A DNA stretch of 64,000 bases from Bacteriovoracaceae bacterium (lineage in GTDB: Bacteria; Bdellovibrionota; Bacteriovoracia; Bacteriovoracales; Bacteriovoracaceae): contig CANFVK010000008.1 in assembly GCA_947450475.1 (NCBI GenBank), positions 1-64,000 on the forward strand. Direction: 5' to 3'. The notes under the pieces were generated by a model. The model worked only from the letters and a program-made list of their open reading frames with translations. It was not told the DNA's origin and did not search any database. The position numbers were made by a program, and so were the translations under genes. Positions 1 to 8,984 of this stretch are shown here, piece after piece. The stretch's first letter is position 1, and the number at the start of each line of letters is the position of its first letter.

Positions 1-1
1 A

Positions 2-718
2 TTTATTTTATCACCGGAAGCTCGCTTTAATTTTATCCAATATAGCGATCAACAAAATGCTGAAGTTTTTCAAAATAACTCTTACGGCCTCTACGCTAAT
101 CTTAGAGGAAAATATGAGCACTTGATCAATGATCAGCCCGCTAGTTTTTTGACTGAATTAGAGTTTTCAAATTCATTTAAGGATTGGCATTCAAATCATA
201 ATCGAGAAGCTTACGCTAAAAGCTTGAATATTGGCTTTGGAGAATTGTTTAATTATTTTTCTTTTGGAGATACTTCGTTTAAATTTAAATATAAAACTTT
301 TTCTGGAGTCAATCCACTTATCAGTAATAATACTATTTCACTCGATGCCGATCAAACCATGTTTCTTCCTAAACAACAATTAATCATTGCTCTGCTTGAA
401 TTAAACTTAGTCAATAACTTCAACAATACGCTATCTAATACCAATAGCCTTATGGCCCGGATCGATTATTTGATTTTGGAAATTTTCCCAAAATACTCTT
501 TGGGGTTTGCCGTCTCGGCAACACTGACTGACACTCTCAAACAAAAAGCTACCAGAGGCACAGAGTTTACTTTTAACCCTTCAGTTGATCTTTCACATGA
601 ATTTACTGATAATTGGAAACTTGCTGTTAATTATGATTTTACTCAAAATAAATCCAAACAAAGTGATTATTCATACAGCAAAAAAGTTTTTTCAACCGAG
701 CTACGCTACAACTTTTAA
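2..718 (+). CDS. Outer-membrane beta-barrel-like protein, C-terminal part (5' end outside the window)
   Basis: The frame is open from base 2 to the TAA at 716-718, so the start lies upstream of the window. The visible 238 residues alternate polar and aromatic residues in short strand-like stretches. The chain ends in RYNF, and a terminal aromatic residue of this kind is the usual beta-signal read by the BAM machinery. No lipobox or enzymatic motif is visible in this part. It probably sits in the outer membrane, but the family cannot be named without the N-terminus. Its last 4 bases overlap the convergent AEC permease gene. Confidence 0.6.
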   Translation, partial: FILSPEARFNFIQYSDQQNAEVFQNNSYGLYANLRGKYEHLINDQPASFLTELEFSNSFKDWHSNHNREAYAKSLNIGFGELFNYFSFGDTSFKFKYKTFSGVNPLISNNTISLDADQTMFLPKQQLIIALLELNLVNNFNNTLSNTNSLMARIDYLILEIFPKYSLGFAVSATLTDTLKQKATRGTEFTFNPSVDLSHEFTDNWKLAVNYDFTQNKSKQSDYSYSKKVFSTELRYNF

Positions 719-1641
719 GAAAAGAGTAAATGATTCAGCAGCGGAACACTGGCAAGAGATAGGGGAATACTTAAACTCACCATCAAATTGGCAAGTTCGC
801 CATCGAGATTAAATTCGTTTGCCACCACTGCTGAAGTGATCTGGGTGGCCATTGCCGCTTCCAATATTGTGACTTGAACAAAAAAATCATTAAGCCCTAA
901 GATATGGCGATAGAATAGGTAAAAGCCCAGAGGAAAAACTATAAGTTTTAATCCTAGACCAAGCATAAGAGCATTTCTGCGCTCCTTGATAGCGCTCCAT
1001 CGGAAGTTGGTTTGAAAACCTACTGCAAATAAGGCCATCGGCACCAAAGTCTGGGAGATTTTTTCTAATGGCTCATTAAGAAATTTCGCCGCAGGAAGTC
1101 CTCCTAGGCTCCAGAGCACCGCTAGAAGAAGCGCCAGAAAAGGAGGGAAGCTAAAAACTTTTTGGAATATAACTTTAGCTTTAAGTGATTCACCGGAAAA
1201 CTGCGCTGCTACCAAAATCCCTAGACTTGAAACAATTAAAAAAGAGCCTGGCTGGTCGGCCAAGATGCCGATGGAAATGGCCGACTTTCCCAAAATAGCT
1301 TCTAGCAAAGGAAAGCCAACAAATGAGGTGTTGCCCAGTCCGGCGGTTAATATCAAAGCGCCAGTCATTGTTCTAGGCCACGCTAATTTCCTGCCAATAT
1401 ATGAAATGATAATCCAGGAAAACAAAAAGCTAAGCCAGGCCATGGATATAGGAACCCACCATAATCCACCAAGTGTCAGGGTTTTAACCAGAGGGGGAAA
1501 TTTGGTGAGTATGAGGGCGGGCAAAGAGACATAAATAATAAACAAATTAAGCGATAGACCCGTCAAAGTCGGGAAGCGCTTGATGGATTTACAGCCCAAG
1601 CCAAATATAAAACAGGCAAAGATTATGATGAAATTACTCAT
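715..1641 (-). CDS. AEC-family (auxin efflux carrier-like) membrane transporter
   Basis: The 308-residue protein is almost entirely hydrophobic, with about 8-10 membrane segments, the usual size and layout for bacterial AEC permeases. Two half-repeats can be seen. The N-terminal half carries the GNTSFVGFPLLEA stretch (about residues 103-115), which matches the family's conserved N-(T/S)-xFxGxP region. The C-terminal half carries EAAMATQ (about 262-268), like the family's second crossover. AEC proteins export or exchange small carboxylates in the inner membrane, but the substrate cannot be told here. It is divergent from the next gene, so the roughly 25-65 bp between them must hold both promoters. 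Confidence 0.8.
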   Translation of the reverse strand: MSNFIIIFACFIFGLGCKSIKRFPTLTGLSLNLFIIYVSLPALILTKFPPLVKTLTLGGLWWVPISMAWLSFLFSWIIISYIGRKLAWPRTMTGALILTAGLGNTSFVGFPLLEAILGKSAISIGILADQPGSFLIVSSLGILVAAQFSGESLKAKVIFQKVFSFPPFLALLLAVLWSLGGLPAAKFLNEPLEKISQTLVPMALFAVGFQTNFRWSAIKERRNALMLGLGLKLIVFPLGFYLFYRHILGLNDFFVQVTILEAAMATQITSAVVANEFNLDGELANLMVSLSIPLSLASVPLLNHLLFS

Positions 1642-1666
1642 TACATCTTATTCTCATTGAAGGGTT

Positions 1667-2710
1667 GTGATTGACAACAAAAAGCGCCATCGCTATCTTC
1701 TGGAAATGCTTTTATTTAAACTTTTTTTTATTCTGATTTCTCTTTCTTACTCTAAAGAAAGCCATCTTCTCTATCAAGAAACTAAAATTGGGTCGGACTC
1801 TCAATTTAATCCAATTTCTTATTATTTTAATGAAGCCTTTGATACCATACAAAATCCAACTTATTTTTCTCAAAAAGATTTTTTTAAAAAGCATGAGATT
1901 GTATGGAAGCGAGTCCGCGATCCTTTTTTGGGAATTAAGGAAGGTGGAGGCCTTAAGGTATTGCTTCATGATGAATTTGTGCCCTATGCTCCTCGTGCCG
2001 CCCCTAATTACTCCTTGCACTTAATTGGTGGTGGAAATGATTATCGTCGGCTTGCCGAATGGTTTGATCAAAACAATTACTCTCATCCTTACCTTTGGGC
2101 CTTTTTTTCTCAATATGCTGCTGCTTTTGGCAATGAAGCGATGGAAGCAACCAATACTAAAGATATTGGTCCTCATGATCATATCGCCGATCTATATTTT
2201 TTTGATTTGGTCGGAAAATTTCTTTTTATGAACGATGATGTGGTCTTGTTTTTTAGAGATAAGGCCCAATTAAAAGCCTGGCCTTTTCAACCAGTTTTTA
2301 ACCTTAAACAAGATCACGTGATGAACGCGGCTTCTAACTTCATCGCCCGTCCCGATCTTTTCAATGCAAACTGTCGCCCCTTCATTCATGTTGGACTTCA
2401 GCTGCTTGGAGGTATTTCTTGTTTAAAAAACTCTCGCGGTTTAAGTGCTGGAATGGGAATCGCACCAACTGATCCACTTCGAAATAAGGCCAGGCTTGTA
2501 ACCGGATTTTTTTGGGATGAAGAAGGAAGCTTGATGAGCTCACTGTTTATCAATGGCGGAGAGGATCAACATTTACGACTTAATATTTTTCCCGGAGTGC
2601 TCAAATGGAGTAGTCTCTCTCCTGGATTTTTTAGTGCCTGGGCACGAAACAATGACCTACAAATAGGTGCACAAGTTATCATTCCAGTTGGACTCGGCTT
2701 AAATTTCTAA
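1667..2710 (+). CDS. Exported protein of unknown family
   Basis: I do not recognise this 347-residue protein. The GTG start at 1667 gives a basic n-region (KKRHR) followed by a hydrophobic core ending near SYS, a plausible Sec signal peptide, and an AGGG sits just upstream. An ATG at 1706 (MLLFKLFF) would also leave a signal peptide. The mature part has an aromatic, membrane-like stretch (FFDLVGKFLF, about 184-193) and glycine-rich strands near the C-terminus, which ends in GLGLNF. The terminal Phe and the strand-like tail suggest an outer-membrane association. The last 12 bases overlap the convergent gene at 2699. Confidence 0.6.
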   Translation: MIDNKKRHRYLLEMLLFKLFFILISLSYSKESHLLYQETKIGSDSQFNPISYYFNEAFDTIQNPTYFSQKDFFKKHEIVWKRVRDPFLGIKEGGGLKVLLHDEFVPYAPRAAPNYSLHLIGGGNDYRRLAEWFDQNNYSHPYLWAFFSQYAAAFGNEAMEATNTKDIGPHDHIADLYFFDLVGKFLFMNDDVVLFFRDKAQLKAWPFQPVFNLKQDHVMNAASNFIARPDLFNANCRPFIHVGLQLLGGISCLKNSRGLSAGMGIAPTDPLRNKARLVTGFFWDEEGSLMSSLFINGGEDQHLRLNIFPGVLKWSSLSPGFFSAWARNNDLQIGAQVIIPVGLGLNF

Positions 2711-3244
2711 ACCTAAAAAAGATTCATTAAAAATAATTTCTGGACTGGTTCTCATCTCATAAATTTCGTTTTGGCAGGCAACGTATTTGACGGCATTGAG
2801 TACAGAACTTTTAGCTTTGAGTTCAAAAAAGACTACGGGGTATTCGGTTTGGTCAGGACAAAGACTTTGATACCGAGCTTTGGTTTGAGGAGAGTCAAAA
2901 CTATCAGTTTGATTGTAAATACTTCTAGAAGTAAACGTGACAAAGTTATGATCCTGAAGAAAATGGGCAAACTCTTGTGTCGAAATTTTATTACCAGAGT
3001 TACGATAAAAAATTCCCATGCGCTCGAAGATGTTGGTCATTAAAATCGAAGTGCCGACACAGTCTTTACATACTTTCTGCTCAATAGCGCATTGGCCTTC
3101 ATTGGCACAGGTCGCAGAACATAACTTATCTTGGGGCAAACACTCCAAAATTAAATAAGGTCGATTTTGATCATTCCACAATTCAGAAATTTCAACTGAA
3201 TATGAAAGTTGTATTTTTAAAAAAAATAATATGAGTATGATCAT
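2699..3244 (-). CDS. Small Cys-rich exported protein (gene E of the seven-gene run)
   Basis: The start is chosen at 3244 because ATGA overlaps the stop of the upstream gene, which indicates translational coupling. This start also gives a clean signal peptide (MIILILFFLKIQLSYS). An in-frame ATG at 3283 would lie deeper in the upstream gene. The 181-residue product has a cysteine cluster within about residues 33-62 (CLPQDKLC, CANEGQC, CKDC) and further cysteines later, so a disulfide-bonded periplasmic or surface protein is likely. The spacing resembles no ferredoxin or thioredoxin site I know. It is the last gene of the run 11510 to 2699. Confidence 0.6.
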   Translation of the reverse strand: MIILILFFLKIQLSYSVEISELWNDQNRPYLILECLPQDKLCSATCANEGQCAIEQKVCKDCVGTSILMTNIFERMGIFYRNSGNKISTQEFAHFLQDHNFVTFTSRSIYNQTDSFDSPQTKARYQSLCPDQTEYPVVFFELKAKSSVLNAVKYVACQNEIYEMRTSPEIIFNESFLGLEI

Positions 3245-5685
3245 AAGTTGCATTCCTGAGAATGAGTCAAAGGGTATAGACAATCTTTAGGTATATCTCC
3301 ATGAAAGCGATCCATGGTTTGTTTAACTAACTTGGGATCAACACTCCAGGAATGAGGAATATTGATTGGATCGGTAAAGCCCTTATAAAGTCTAAATAAT
3401 GCCCGCATTAAAAAAAAAGTTGAGCTTGCTGCAGGCAAAACATTTCCTCCTAAATTGGCAATGGCTTCAAAATTAAGTGAGCACACCAAGCATTGTGAAA
3501 CTTTGCTTGCAGGAGTTTGATTGATTTCTGAAGGAGAATTGACTTCAAGTTGACTGGTCTCATGATCTCGACAGGTCCTCACAGAAATACCTTGAAATTG
3601 AAGATAGGTATAAGGATTAGTTTTATCGGTGTGGCTGATGGAGACTCCGCATGGGACGCCTAAAAGTTTACCAAAATCTAAGGCCAGACCAGCATTAATT
3701 TTTTGCTTATTATAATGAGTATCAAATTCAATTTTTCCATCTTTGACCAATTGATTAAAACTAATAACTTTTCCTGGCTCGAGATCAAGCTTGGCAAATA
3801 CGACTCCAGGTTTTACGACTGAAAGTCCAGCTTGGGCGACATCGGTGAAAAAACCAAAAAGCACTGACTTTGTCTTAAACCAAGGATCATAAACCTGACA
3901 GGCATTGCGTTCGGCGTATGGGTTAAAAAGATTGGGTGATTTGATCTGTTGGTTTAAATTCCAAAAAGTATCAGCGTATTGAGTAGCTGCATACAAATCT
4001 AGAATTGATTTTAAGCTTAATCGAGCGCAGTCAGAGGCATTAATACAAACGACATCTTGAAGTTTTTTAGAGATGTTGAATTGGGAATAGACCAGCATCG
4101 GAAGGTTGTCCGTTAAATATGCAGATTGTTTTTGCGACATGGTTGATAAAAATTTATTTTCATAAACTTTATTGATATACCATGAAGAAAAGCCTTGCTT
4201 GTCGAGATCGAATTGATCATCCCATATTTTTTTTTGATCCAAGGAAAAACACAGCTGATTTATGCCTTTAGAGATTTCATCGAAGTAATTGAAGAAACTT
4301 TTAGAAGACTGATCAACAATTCCGGCCATCAGAGGATCTAACATCGATGTTTGTTTGAGCAAGTTAAGTTTATTTTTTATAAAGCTTAATTCGTCATTGC
4401 CGGCAAAGTTAAACTCAGAGCAAAGATAGTAGAGATCATTTTTTAAAAAAATTTGTTTTTCGTATGAAGCACTCGACTCAAAAAGTGGTGCGTAAAATAA
4501 ATTGAGCTTCAAAAGCATTTTTTTCGGGTCTAAATTTTTGGTTAAAATGTCAAGTTTACTAACGGCCGAAAGGAGATTTTTCCGCATTAAGGTTCGTGCT
4601 CCAGAAAAGTTTTCACGAAAATTATCCAACCATGCATCTGAGTTTTTAAATTCTGCAAAATCTAAAATATCTCGATTAACCTCGCTAAAGGGATCACTCA
4701 TTAAATCTTTAGTCGCTCCTTCTGGAATAGGTGAGAGAATATCTAGATTAACCGCCTCTTTTTTAAAATCATTTTTTGCAAATTCTCTGATAGTATTCTG
4801 GTTGAGGTAATCAGATTCGCATTTGGGAAGAGTCAGACTTTTACAATTTGAGGGCGTGAGTATAACTGAATCCTCAATTGCTACTGCCTTAAATAAATCG
4901 GTGAAAGGAAAAGCTAATTTTTTCATTTCATCAGCATGACGAAAGGCCCAGGAAAAATAAATTTTTAAGCTATTCCAGTAATCAAATCCTTGTTCATTCC
5001 AATGAAACTGAGCGGGATTTTTAAGGTAGAGCTCAAAGCTTGCCACTTTTACATTTTCTTGTTGGCTGAAGTCATTGCAATCGGCCAGAAATTCATCGAC
5101 ATTGCTAGCAGCTTCTCCGATTTTTAGCAAAACTTCTTTGGTGGGTTTTGTTCCAAAGAGCTGAGCTTCTAAGGGAGAAAATTTTTTCAAATAAGCGCAA
5201 GTTAGTTCTGGATGATTTTTTTGGCGCAAAAATTCTAAGTCGGTTTTGCCTGACTGTTTCCAAAGTTCATCCAGATAATGATCGAGCATTGGGCAGTATT
5301 CATCACTTCTACATTGTTGCATGATTTGGCGATAGCGAAGTGGAACATTTTCGCTTGTTGAATCAGCAGGTAGCAGAGGCAATTGACGATGGACTAATTT
5401 TTGATTAATTAGTTGTAGTAATTTTATAATTGAGTATCGATAAACTTTAATACCATTTTGAGTTAGCTCACTAGCATCGACTCCCTTACTTTTTGCCAGG
5501 CGATAAATGGATCGCGCCACATCCATATTATTAATCAATAGAAATGCCGATGAACTAGGCTTTTTTGAATCTAGTGCACATCGTGCCCGATTGGTAAATC
5601 GCAATTCCTGGAATTCTGTCATGGCCAAAAGATTTTCAGAAAATCCCAATGCCAGTAATAAGAAAATCAAAGTTTTTTTAAACAT
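3241..5685 (-). CDS. Large exported protein of unknown family (gene D of the run)
   Basis: The ATG at 5685 follows the preceding stop by 1 bp and has GGAAAA upstream. It gives the signal peptide MFKKTLIFLLLALGFSENLLA, whereas the alternative start at 5715 would put ten polar residues before it. The 814-residue product is mostly soluble and helical in appearance, with scattered paired cysteines such as CKSLTLPKC. There is a CLVC motif near the C-terminus, followed by a hydrophobic stretch (about 750-770) that could be a membrane segment or hairpin. I compared it mentally with F-type conjugation proteins (TraH, TraU, TraN) and saw no convincing motif. Its size and position suggest a structural or assembly role, by inference only. 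Confidence 0.65.
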   Translation of the reverse strand: MFKKTLIFLLLALGFSENLLAMTEFQELRFTNRARCALDSKKPSSSAFLLINNMDVARSIYRLAKSKGVDASELTQNGIKVYRYSIIKLLQLINQKLVHRQLPLLPADSTSENVPLRYRQIMQQCRSDEYCPMLDHYLDELWKQSGKTDLEFLRQKNHPELTCAYLKKFSPLEAQLFGTKPTKEVLLKIGEAASNVDEFLADCNDFSQQENVKVASFELYLKNPAQFHWNEQGFDYWNSLKIYFSWAFRHADEMKKLAFPFTDLFKAVAIEDSVILTPSNCKSLTLPKCESDYLNQNTIREFAKNDFKKEAVNLDILSPIPEGATKDLMSDPFSEVNRDILDFAEFKNSDAWLDNFRENFSGARTLMRKNLLSAVSKLDILTKNLDPKKMLLKLNLFYAPLFESSASYEKQIFLKNDLYYLCSEFNFAGNDELSFIKNKLNLLKQTSMLDPLMAGIVDQSSKSFFNYFDEISKGINQLCFSLDQKKIWDDQFDLDKQGFSSWYINKVYENKFLSTMSQKQSAYLTDNLPMLVYSQFNISKKLQDVVCINASDCARLSLKSILDLYAATQYADTFWNLNQQIKSPNLFNPYAERNACQVYDPWFKTKSVLFGFFTDVAQAGLSVVKPGVVFAKLDLEPGKVISFNQLVKDGKIEFDTHYNKQKINAGLALDFGKLLGVPCGVSISHTDKTNPYTYLQFQGISVRTCRDHETSQLEVNSPSEINQTPASKVSQCLVCSLNFEAIANLGGNVLPAASSTFFLMRALFRLYKGFTDPINIPHSWSVDPKLVKQTMDRFHGDIPKDCLYPLTHSQECNL

Positions 5686-5686
5686 G

Positions 5687-6229
5687 TTATTTTCCGGCAC
5701 TACAACTAGCGGCACTAGCTTGTTTCATAATAGTTGAATAAAACATAATCATAGCTTCATCGGCCGGAGTGAAACCTTTTCGAGTTTCTCCCGTCTCTTG
5801 TAACAAGCCATAAAGATATCGATTCATCGAATAGTAGAGTGAGCGAGGTACGAGTACTCGCTGAGTACAATGACCAACTCGATAAGAAAGAGTAATACCC
5901 CAGTGAAGATTATTACCTGTCGAACTTGAAGCATTAGGATCATATCCTCCAGTTATAATGGTGGTTCCCCCATTAGAATTGATCGATCCTCCTTGACTTA
6001 CATTAAATGAAATATCCCACCCTTTTGAATCAGATTGTCCAGATGAAAGAGTGCAAAGACCGCTTGGAAGACAAGCAATTTTAGCATCTTTATCAATTGC
6101 CAGAAGAATGCCATCATTGCTTAGACGCTCAAATTTAAATTCTTCATTTCCAGGTGCAAAGACATCATCAACTCCGCCGGCGAAAACCATGGATGCATTT
6201 AGTAAGATCAGTACAAATAACGCTTTCAT
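5687..6229 (-). CDS. Exported protein of unknown family (gene C of the run)
   Basis: The 180-residue protein starts with a standard Sec signal peptide (MKALFVLILLNASMVFA, cleavage before GG). The mature part has a Ser/Gly/Asn-rich middle (SQGGSINSNGGTT and following) that looks like exposed beta structure, then a strand-rich block around GITLSYRVGHC. Four or five cysteines (IACLPSGLC and later ones) suggest disulfides. It lies 16 bp after gene B2 and 1 bp before gene D, so it is surely co-transcribed with both. No family was recognised. Confidence 0.6.
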   Translation of the reverse strand: MKALFVLILLNASMVFAGGVDDVFAPGNEEFKFERLSNDGILLAIDKDAKIACLPSGLCTLSSGQSDSKGWDISFNVSQGGSINSNGGTTIITGGYDPNASSSTGNNLHWGITLSYRVGHCTQRVLVPRSLYYSMNRYLYGLLQETGETRKGFTPADEAMIMFYSTIMKQASAASCSAGK

Positions 6230-6245
6230 TTTTAATTCTCCTTTT

Positions 6246-7805
6246 TTAATTCTGAGGACACTTGTATTCGGGTTGATCCGTAATTGATTTAGAATAAGAT
6301 TCTAGTAGTGAAGAGGTACGTTCTATTTTTAAATTTGAAACTGAGTAGTCTATATTGAGAAAAAATGAAGCAACAAATGTTAAAAATGGTTTGCCTAAAG
6401 AAATACAACGATTTTTACTGATGTCGCAACTTGATGTATAGATAGGAGGGTACATGGTCGTTGAAAAATAGTTGTTAAGTCTTCTGCGGCTATTGGCCAG
6501 ACCGACGAGCGTTCTTGCAAAGTTTACATTTCCTATAGGATCTATTTCCATCATTTGATCAATTTCCTTGAGGTCATGAAAAATGGGTATATCAAGGATG
6601 TTGCCATCTCTACCAAGGCGGGGAATTTGAGCATTAATTGAGCTAATCTTATTTTTAATTCTTCCTTTGAAAGTATTGAACTCAAAGTAGGGGTCCGAAA
6701 ATACAATTTCGAGCTTATAGTTTTTATTGGTTGTAAATGATTCTTTCATTAACTGAAATCCTTCGCCTCCGATAACTCCCTGCCATTGGGCCGGTGCAAT
6801 GCCGCCATCAAACCAATTGGCTTCTATTTGATTAAGATCATTTTTGAAGGTTATTTGTGCTACAAAAGGTGTGGCATAATCGCAGATTGAGCTTTTTAAA
6901 TGATCACTTTCAACTTCTTTGCAGACGTTGCTCACAATAAGGGGTGTTTTAATTGCGATATTTTTATTTTTAAGATCAATAAATTCAATTTTTCCAAGGT
7001 GTATATCGTTTAACGGATAGATGGCAGGATAGACCGGACGGACAATTCCAAAATCCTCAGAAGGAAGTATTAATGGTGGTATAGGATTAGTGGAAATGCG
7101 AACAGGGGTAGTGGCCAATGCTGTTAAGTCACTTAAGTCATCCTTGTATTTCGTTGATGTATAAAAACTTAAGTTGGCATTAATATCTTGAAGATTGATA
7201 CCTAAGTCTCTATAACTTTCGATGTCCTGACAACTTTTTGAAATCGTGACTGTTGTTTTAATTATTGAGTCTGCATATGGTTGAAAGAAACAATAGCCAC
7301 CTTTAAAGAATGCACTATGGGGAGTAAGTGACGTAACCTCGCAACCAATTTGGTCCTGTGGATAGTTTAGTTTATTATTGCCTTCTTCACTGACTAAAAT
7401 CTCAACGCATTCACTGATAAATTTCCATTTTTTCTCAAAAATTTTTTTCTTCTGAGCTGCCGTAAGGATTTCTTTTAATGGATTGTTGAAAATAGCACAT
7501 ACTGGATCAAGGAAAACACGATTAAAATTAGTGCCACGTGCAGTATCACTTTCGTCGACGACTTCGGGACCAAAGGCTAACATTAGATATTTTTTCTTAA
7601 TCGCTGTTTCAGTGCAATTGTTTATTGTCGAATAAGGAATAAAATCATCCAAACTCTTTAGTCCATAGGAGAAAAAAAGATTGTCCTTAGTCGTAACCCC
7701 AAGACTAAGTGCTTTTGAGGTGGACACTTTACAGGCAAGTGCTGTGGAGATTTCAAGGACAGAAAAAAATATCATTGATAAAAATATAATAATAATTTTT
7801 TTCAT
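6246..7805 (-). CDS. Exported protein B2, paralogue of B1 at 8985
   Basis: The 519-residue protein has a signal peptide ending in ALA followed directly by Cys (ACKV). A Cys occupies the same place in paralogue B1, so both may be lipoproteins, although the lipobox is imperfect. B2 and B1 share blocks over their whole length: FGPEV, RGTNFNR, GGYCFF, VRISTNPI, PLNDIHLGKIEF, AQWQG, NYFST, PPIY and ITDQPE near the C-terminus. Cysteines are conserved. No known domain was recognised. It follows A2 by 62 bp with a hairpin between and precedes gene C by 16 bp. Confidence 0.65.
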   Translation of the reverse strand: MKKIIIIFLSMIFFSVLEISTALACKVSTSKALSLGVTTKDNLFFSYGLKSLDDFIPYSTINNCTETAIKKKYLMLAFGPEVVDESDTARGTNFNRVFLDPVCAIFNNPLKEILTAAQKKKIFEKKWKFISECVEILVSEEGNNKLNYPQDQIGCEVTSLTPHSAFFKGGYCFFQPYADSIIKTTVTISKSCQDIESYRDLGINLQDINANLSFYTSTKYKDDLSDLTALATTPVRISTNPIPPLILPSEDFGIVRPVYPAIYPLNDIHLGKIEFIDLKNKNIAIKTPLIVSNVCKEVESDHLKSSICDYATPFVAQITFKNDLNQIEANWFDGGIAPAQWQGVIGGEGFQLMKESFTTNKNYKLEIVFSDPYFEFNTFKGRIKNKISSINAQIPRLGRDGNILDIPIFHDLKEIDQMMEIDPIGNVNFARTLVGLANSRRRLNNYFSTTMYPPIYTSSCDISKNRCISLGKPFLTFVASFFLNIDYSVSNLKIERTSSLLESYSKSITDQPEYKCPQN

Positions 7806-7825
7806 TTAATCGCGACCCTAAAGTA

Positions 7826-7850
7826 GGTCGAGAAGTAGAACTCCTCGACC
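7826..7850 (-). terminator. Intercistronic hairpin between A2 and B2
   Basis: An inverted repeat with 10-nt arms (7826-7835 and 7841-7850), one internal mismatch and a 5-nt loop lies in the 62-bp gap. No good U-run follows on the minus strand, so an RNA-stabilising or partially attenuating element is more likely than a full terminator. A perfect 11-bp hairpin occupies the equivalent place between A1 and B1, which argues that the element is functional. Confidence 0.5.
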
Positions 7851-7867
7851 ATTGATGAAATAGAGGA

Positions 7868-8857
7868 TTAGAAAAGTTCTGGCATTTCTGCGTCTGGTTC
7901 AGAAATTTCAGTAAAAGTACAAGCTCTAGCTTGTTGTAATTTCCATTTTCTAACTGCTGGAACTGATTCTTTGAAAGTGTAACGAATTACACAAAAGCGT
8001 GGAGTTCTTTTTCCCGCGCCAGAGTTCATAGAAGCATCTGAAAGAAGTGAAGTTTCTTGAGCAGAAGTATACATTGGAGTGAAGTTTCCTGAGTTCTTAT
8101 TGTAGTTGTAATAGTCTGAGCTATTTTCGCCTTCTTCACATCCAGTAGTTACGCCTGGAATAGCATCTTTTTTACAGTTATTAAATGAGTCAGTCATAAA
8201 ACATTTGATTTCTGCTTTAGAGTTAAGTTTAGCGACATCTTGATAGTTTGGTGCACCAGTTTCTGATGAACGAAGATTGGTTACTGTTACTTTTCCTTTT
8301 ACACCAAAATTAAGGCTTGGAGCATTGGTGTAGTCAATTTGAGGTCCACGGAAACACATATCAACAAAATATTCCGTACCGTATACTTCTGAACCAAGGT
8401 TCATAGTTAGTTCAGTAATTTGTTTTCCAAAAGACAATCCATCATTGGCAAAAAGTTGATTGAATGCCGAAGAGCTATTTGGTGCATCAAGGATATGAGT
8501 GGTAAAACCAGTTGCCGGAGATGAGTTATCAACCCAGTCAGCTGTTTTGGCATTTAAGAAGTCTAGCTTCCAAGAACCGTAATTGCCTGTTCCTTCTCCA
8601 GTGCAAACGCATGACTGAGGAGTTGTTGTTCCCGTACATCCAGTTGTATTTCCCTGAGCACAACTTGGCGTACATGAATTGCCTGACACTCGATCATAGC
8701 AAATTTTAGCAGGTTCAAGGTGTCTTATCCCGGCATTACAGGGATAGAGTGTTGTTCCAGAGCTGTTGATGTCGAATTGGAAGGTTAAGTTTACGGCAAA
8801 GGCATTTTGGGCAGTCAGGGCCATTAAGGCCATCACCGCGAGGAACATTTTTTTCAT
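7868..8857 (-). CDS. Exported Cys-containing protein A2, candidate fibre or surface subunit
   Basis: The 329-residue protein has a textbook signal peptide (MKKMFLAVMALMALTAQNAFA, mature start VNLTFQF) behind a good GGAGA site. The mature chain is rich in Gly, Ser, Thr and Asn and in strand-like segments. Its cysteines are largely matched in paralogue A1: the CNAGIRH block, CVCTGE, a DxCxRG block (DMCFRG here), and TPRFC near the C-terminus. A2 carries extra cysteines (the CTPSCAQGNTTGC stretch) absent from A1. There is no type IV prepilin motif. The Sec leader, composition, duplication and own promoter fit an abundant surface subunit, but that function is inferred. Confidence 0.65.
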   Translation of the reverse strand: MKKMFLAVMALMALTAQNAFAVNLTFQFDINSSGTTLYPCNAGIRHLEPAKICYDRVSGNSCTPSCAQGNTTGCTGTTTPQSCVCTGEGTGNYGSWKLDFLNAKTADWVDNSSPATGFTTHILDAPNSSSAFNQLFANDGLSFGKQITELTMNLGSEVYGTEYFVDMCFRGPQIDYTNAPSLNFGVKGKVTVTNLRSSETGAPNYQDVAKLNSKAEIKCFMTDSFNNCKKDAIPGVTTGCEEGENSSDYYNYNKNSGNFTPMYTSAQETSLLSDASMNSGAGKRTPRFCVIRYTFKESVPAVRKWKLQQARACTFTEISEPDAEMPELF

Positions 8858-8903
8858 ATAATCTCTCCTTGATTTTGAGCAATAGGCTCAATTGATGAGC
8901 TAA

Positions 8904-8931
8904 ATTAGATTTAAGCGACCTCATTGTCTAA
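8904..8931 (-). promoter_or_regulatory. Candidate promoter of A2, matching that of A1
   Basis: On the minus strand a TTAGAC element (8926-8931), a 16-nt spacer and TCTAAT (8904-8909) lie upstream of A2. The surrounding block 8917-8934 matches the block upstream of A1 (11569-11586) at 14 of 18 positions, and the hexamer spacing is identical. The first hexamer is a poor sigma-70 -35 box, so an alternative sigma factor or an activator site is possible. Confidence 0.45.
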
Positions 8932-8984
8932 GATCTATTATTAATCACACTTATTTTTAAATTCTATTCTTTAAAACCAAGTGC

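Noticed and set aside
3245..3283. Longer start of gene E at 3283
   Set aside because: It would add polar residues before the signal peptide and lie inside gene D; the ATGA overlap at 3244 is the natural start.
3241..5685. Gene D as an F-type conjugation protein (TraH, TraU or TraN)
   Set aside because: Cysteines and size were suggestive, but I saw none of the motifs of those families, and no other transfer gene is near.
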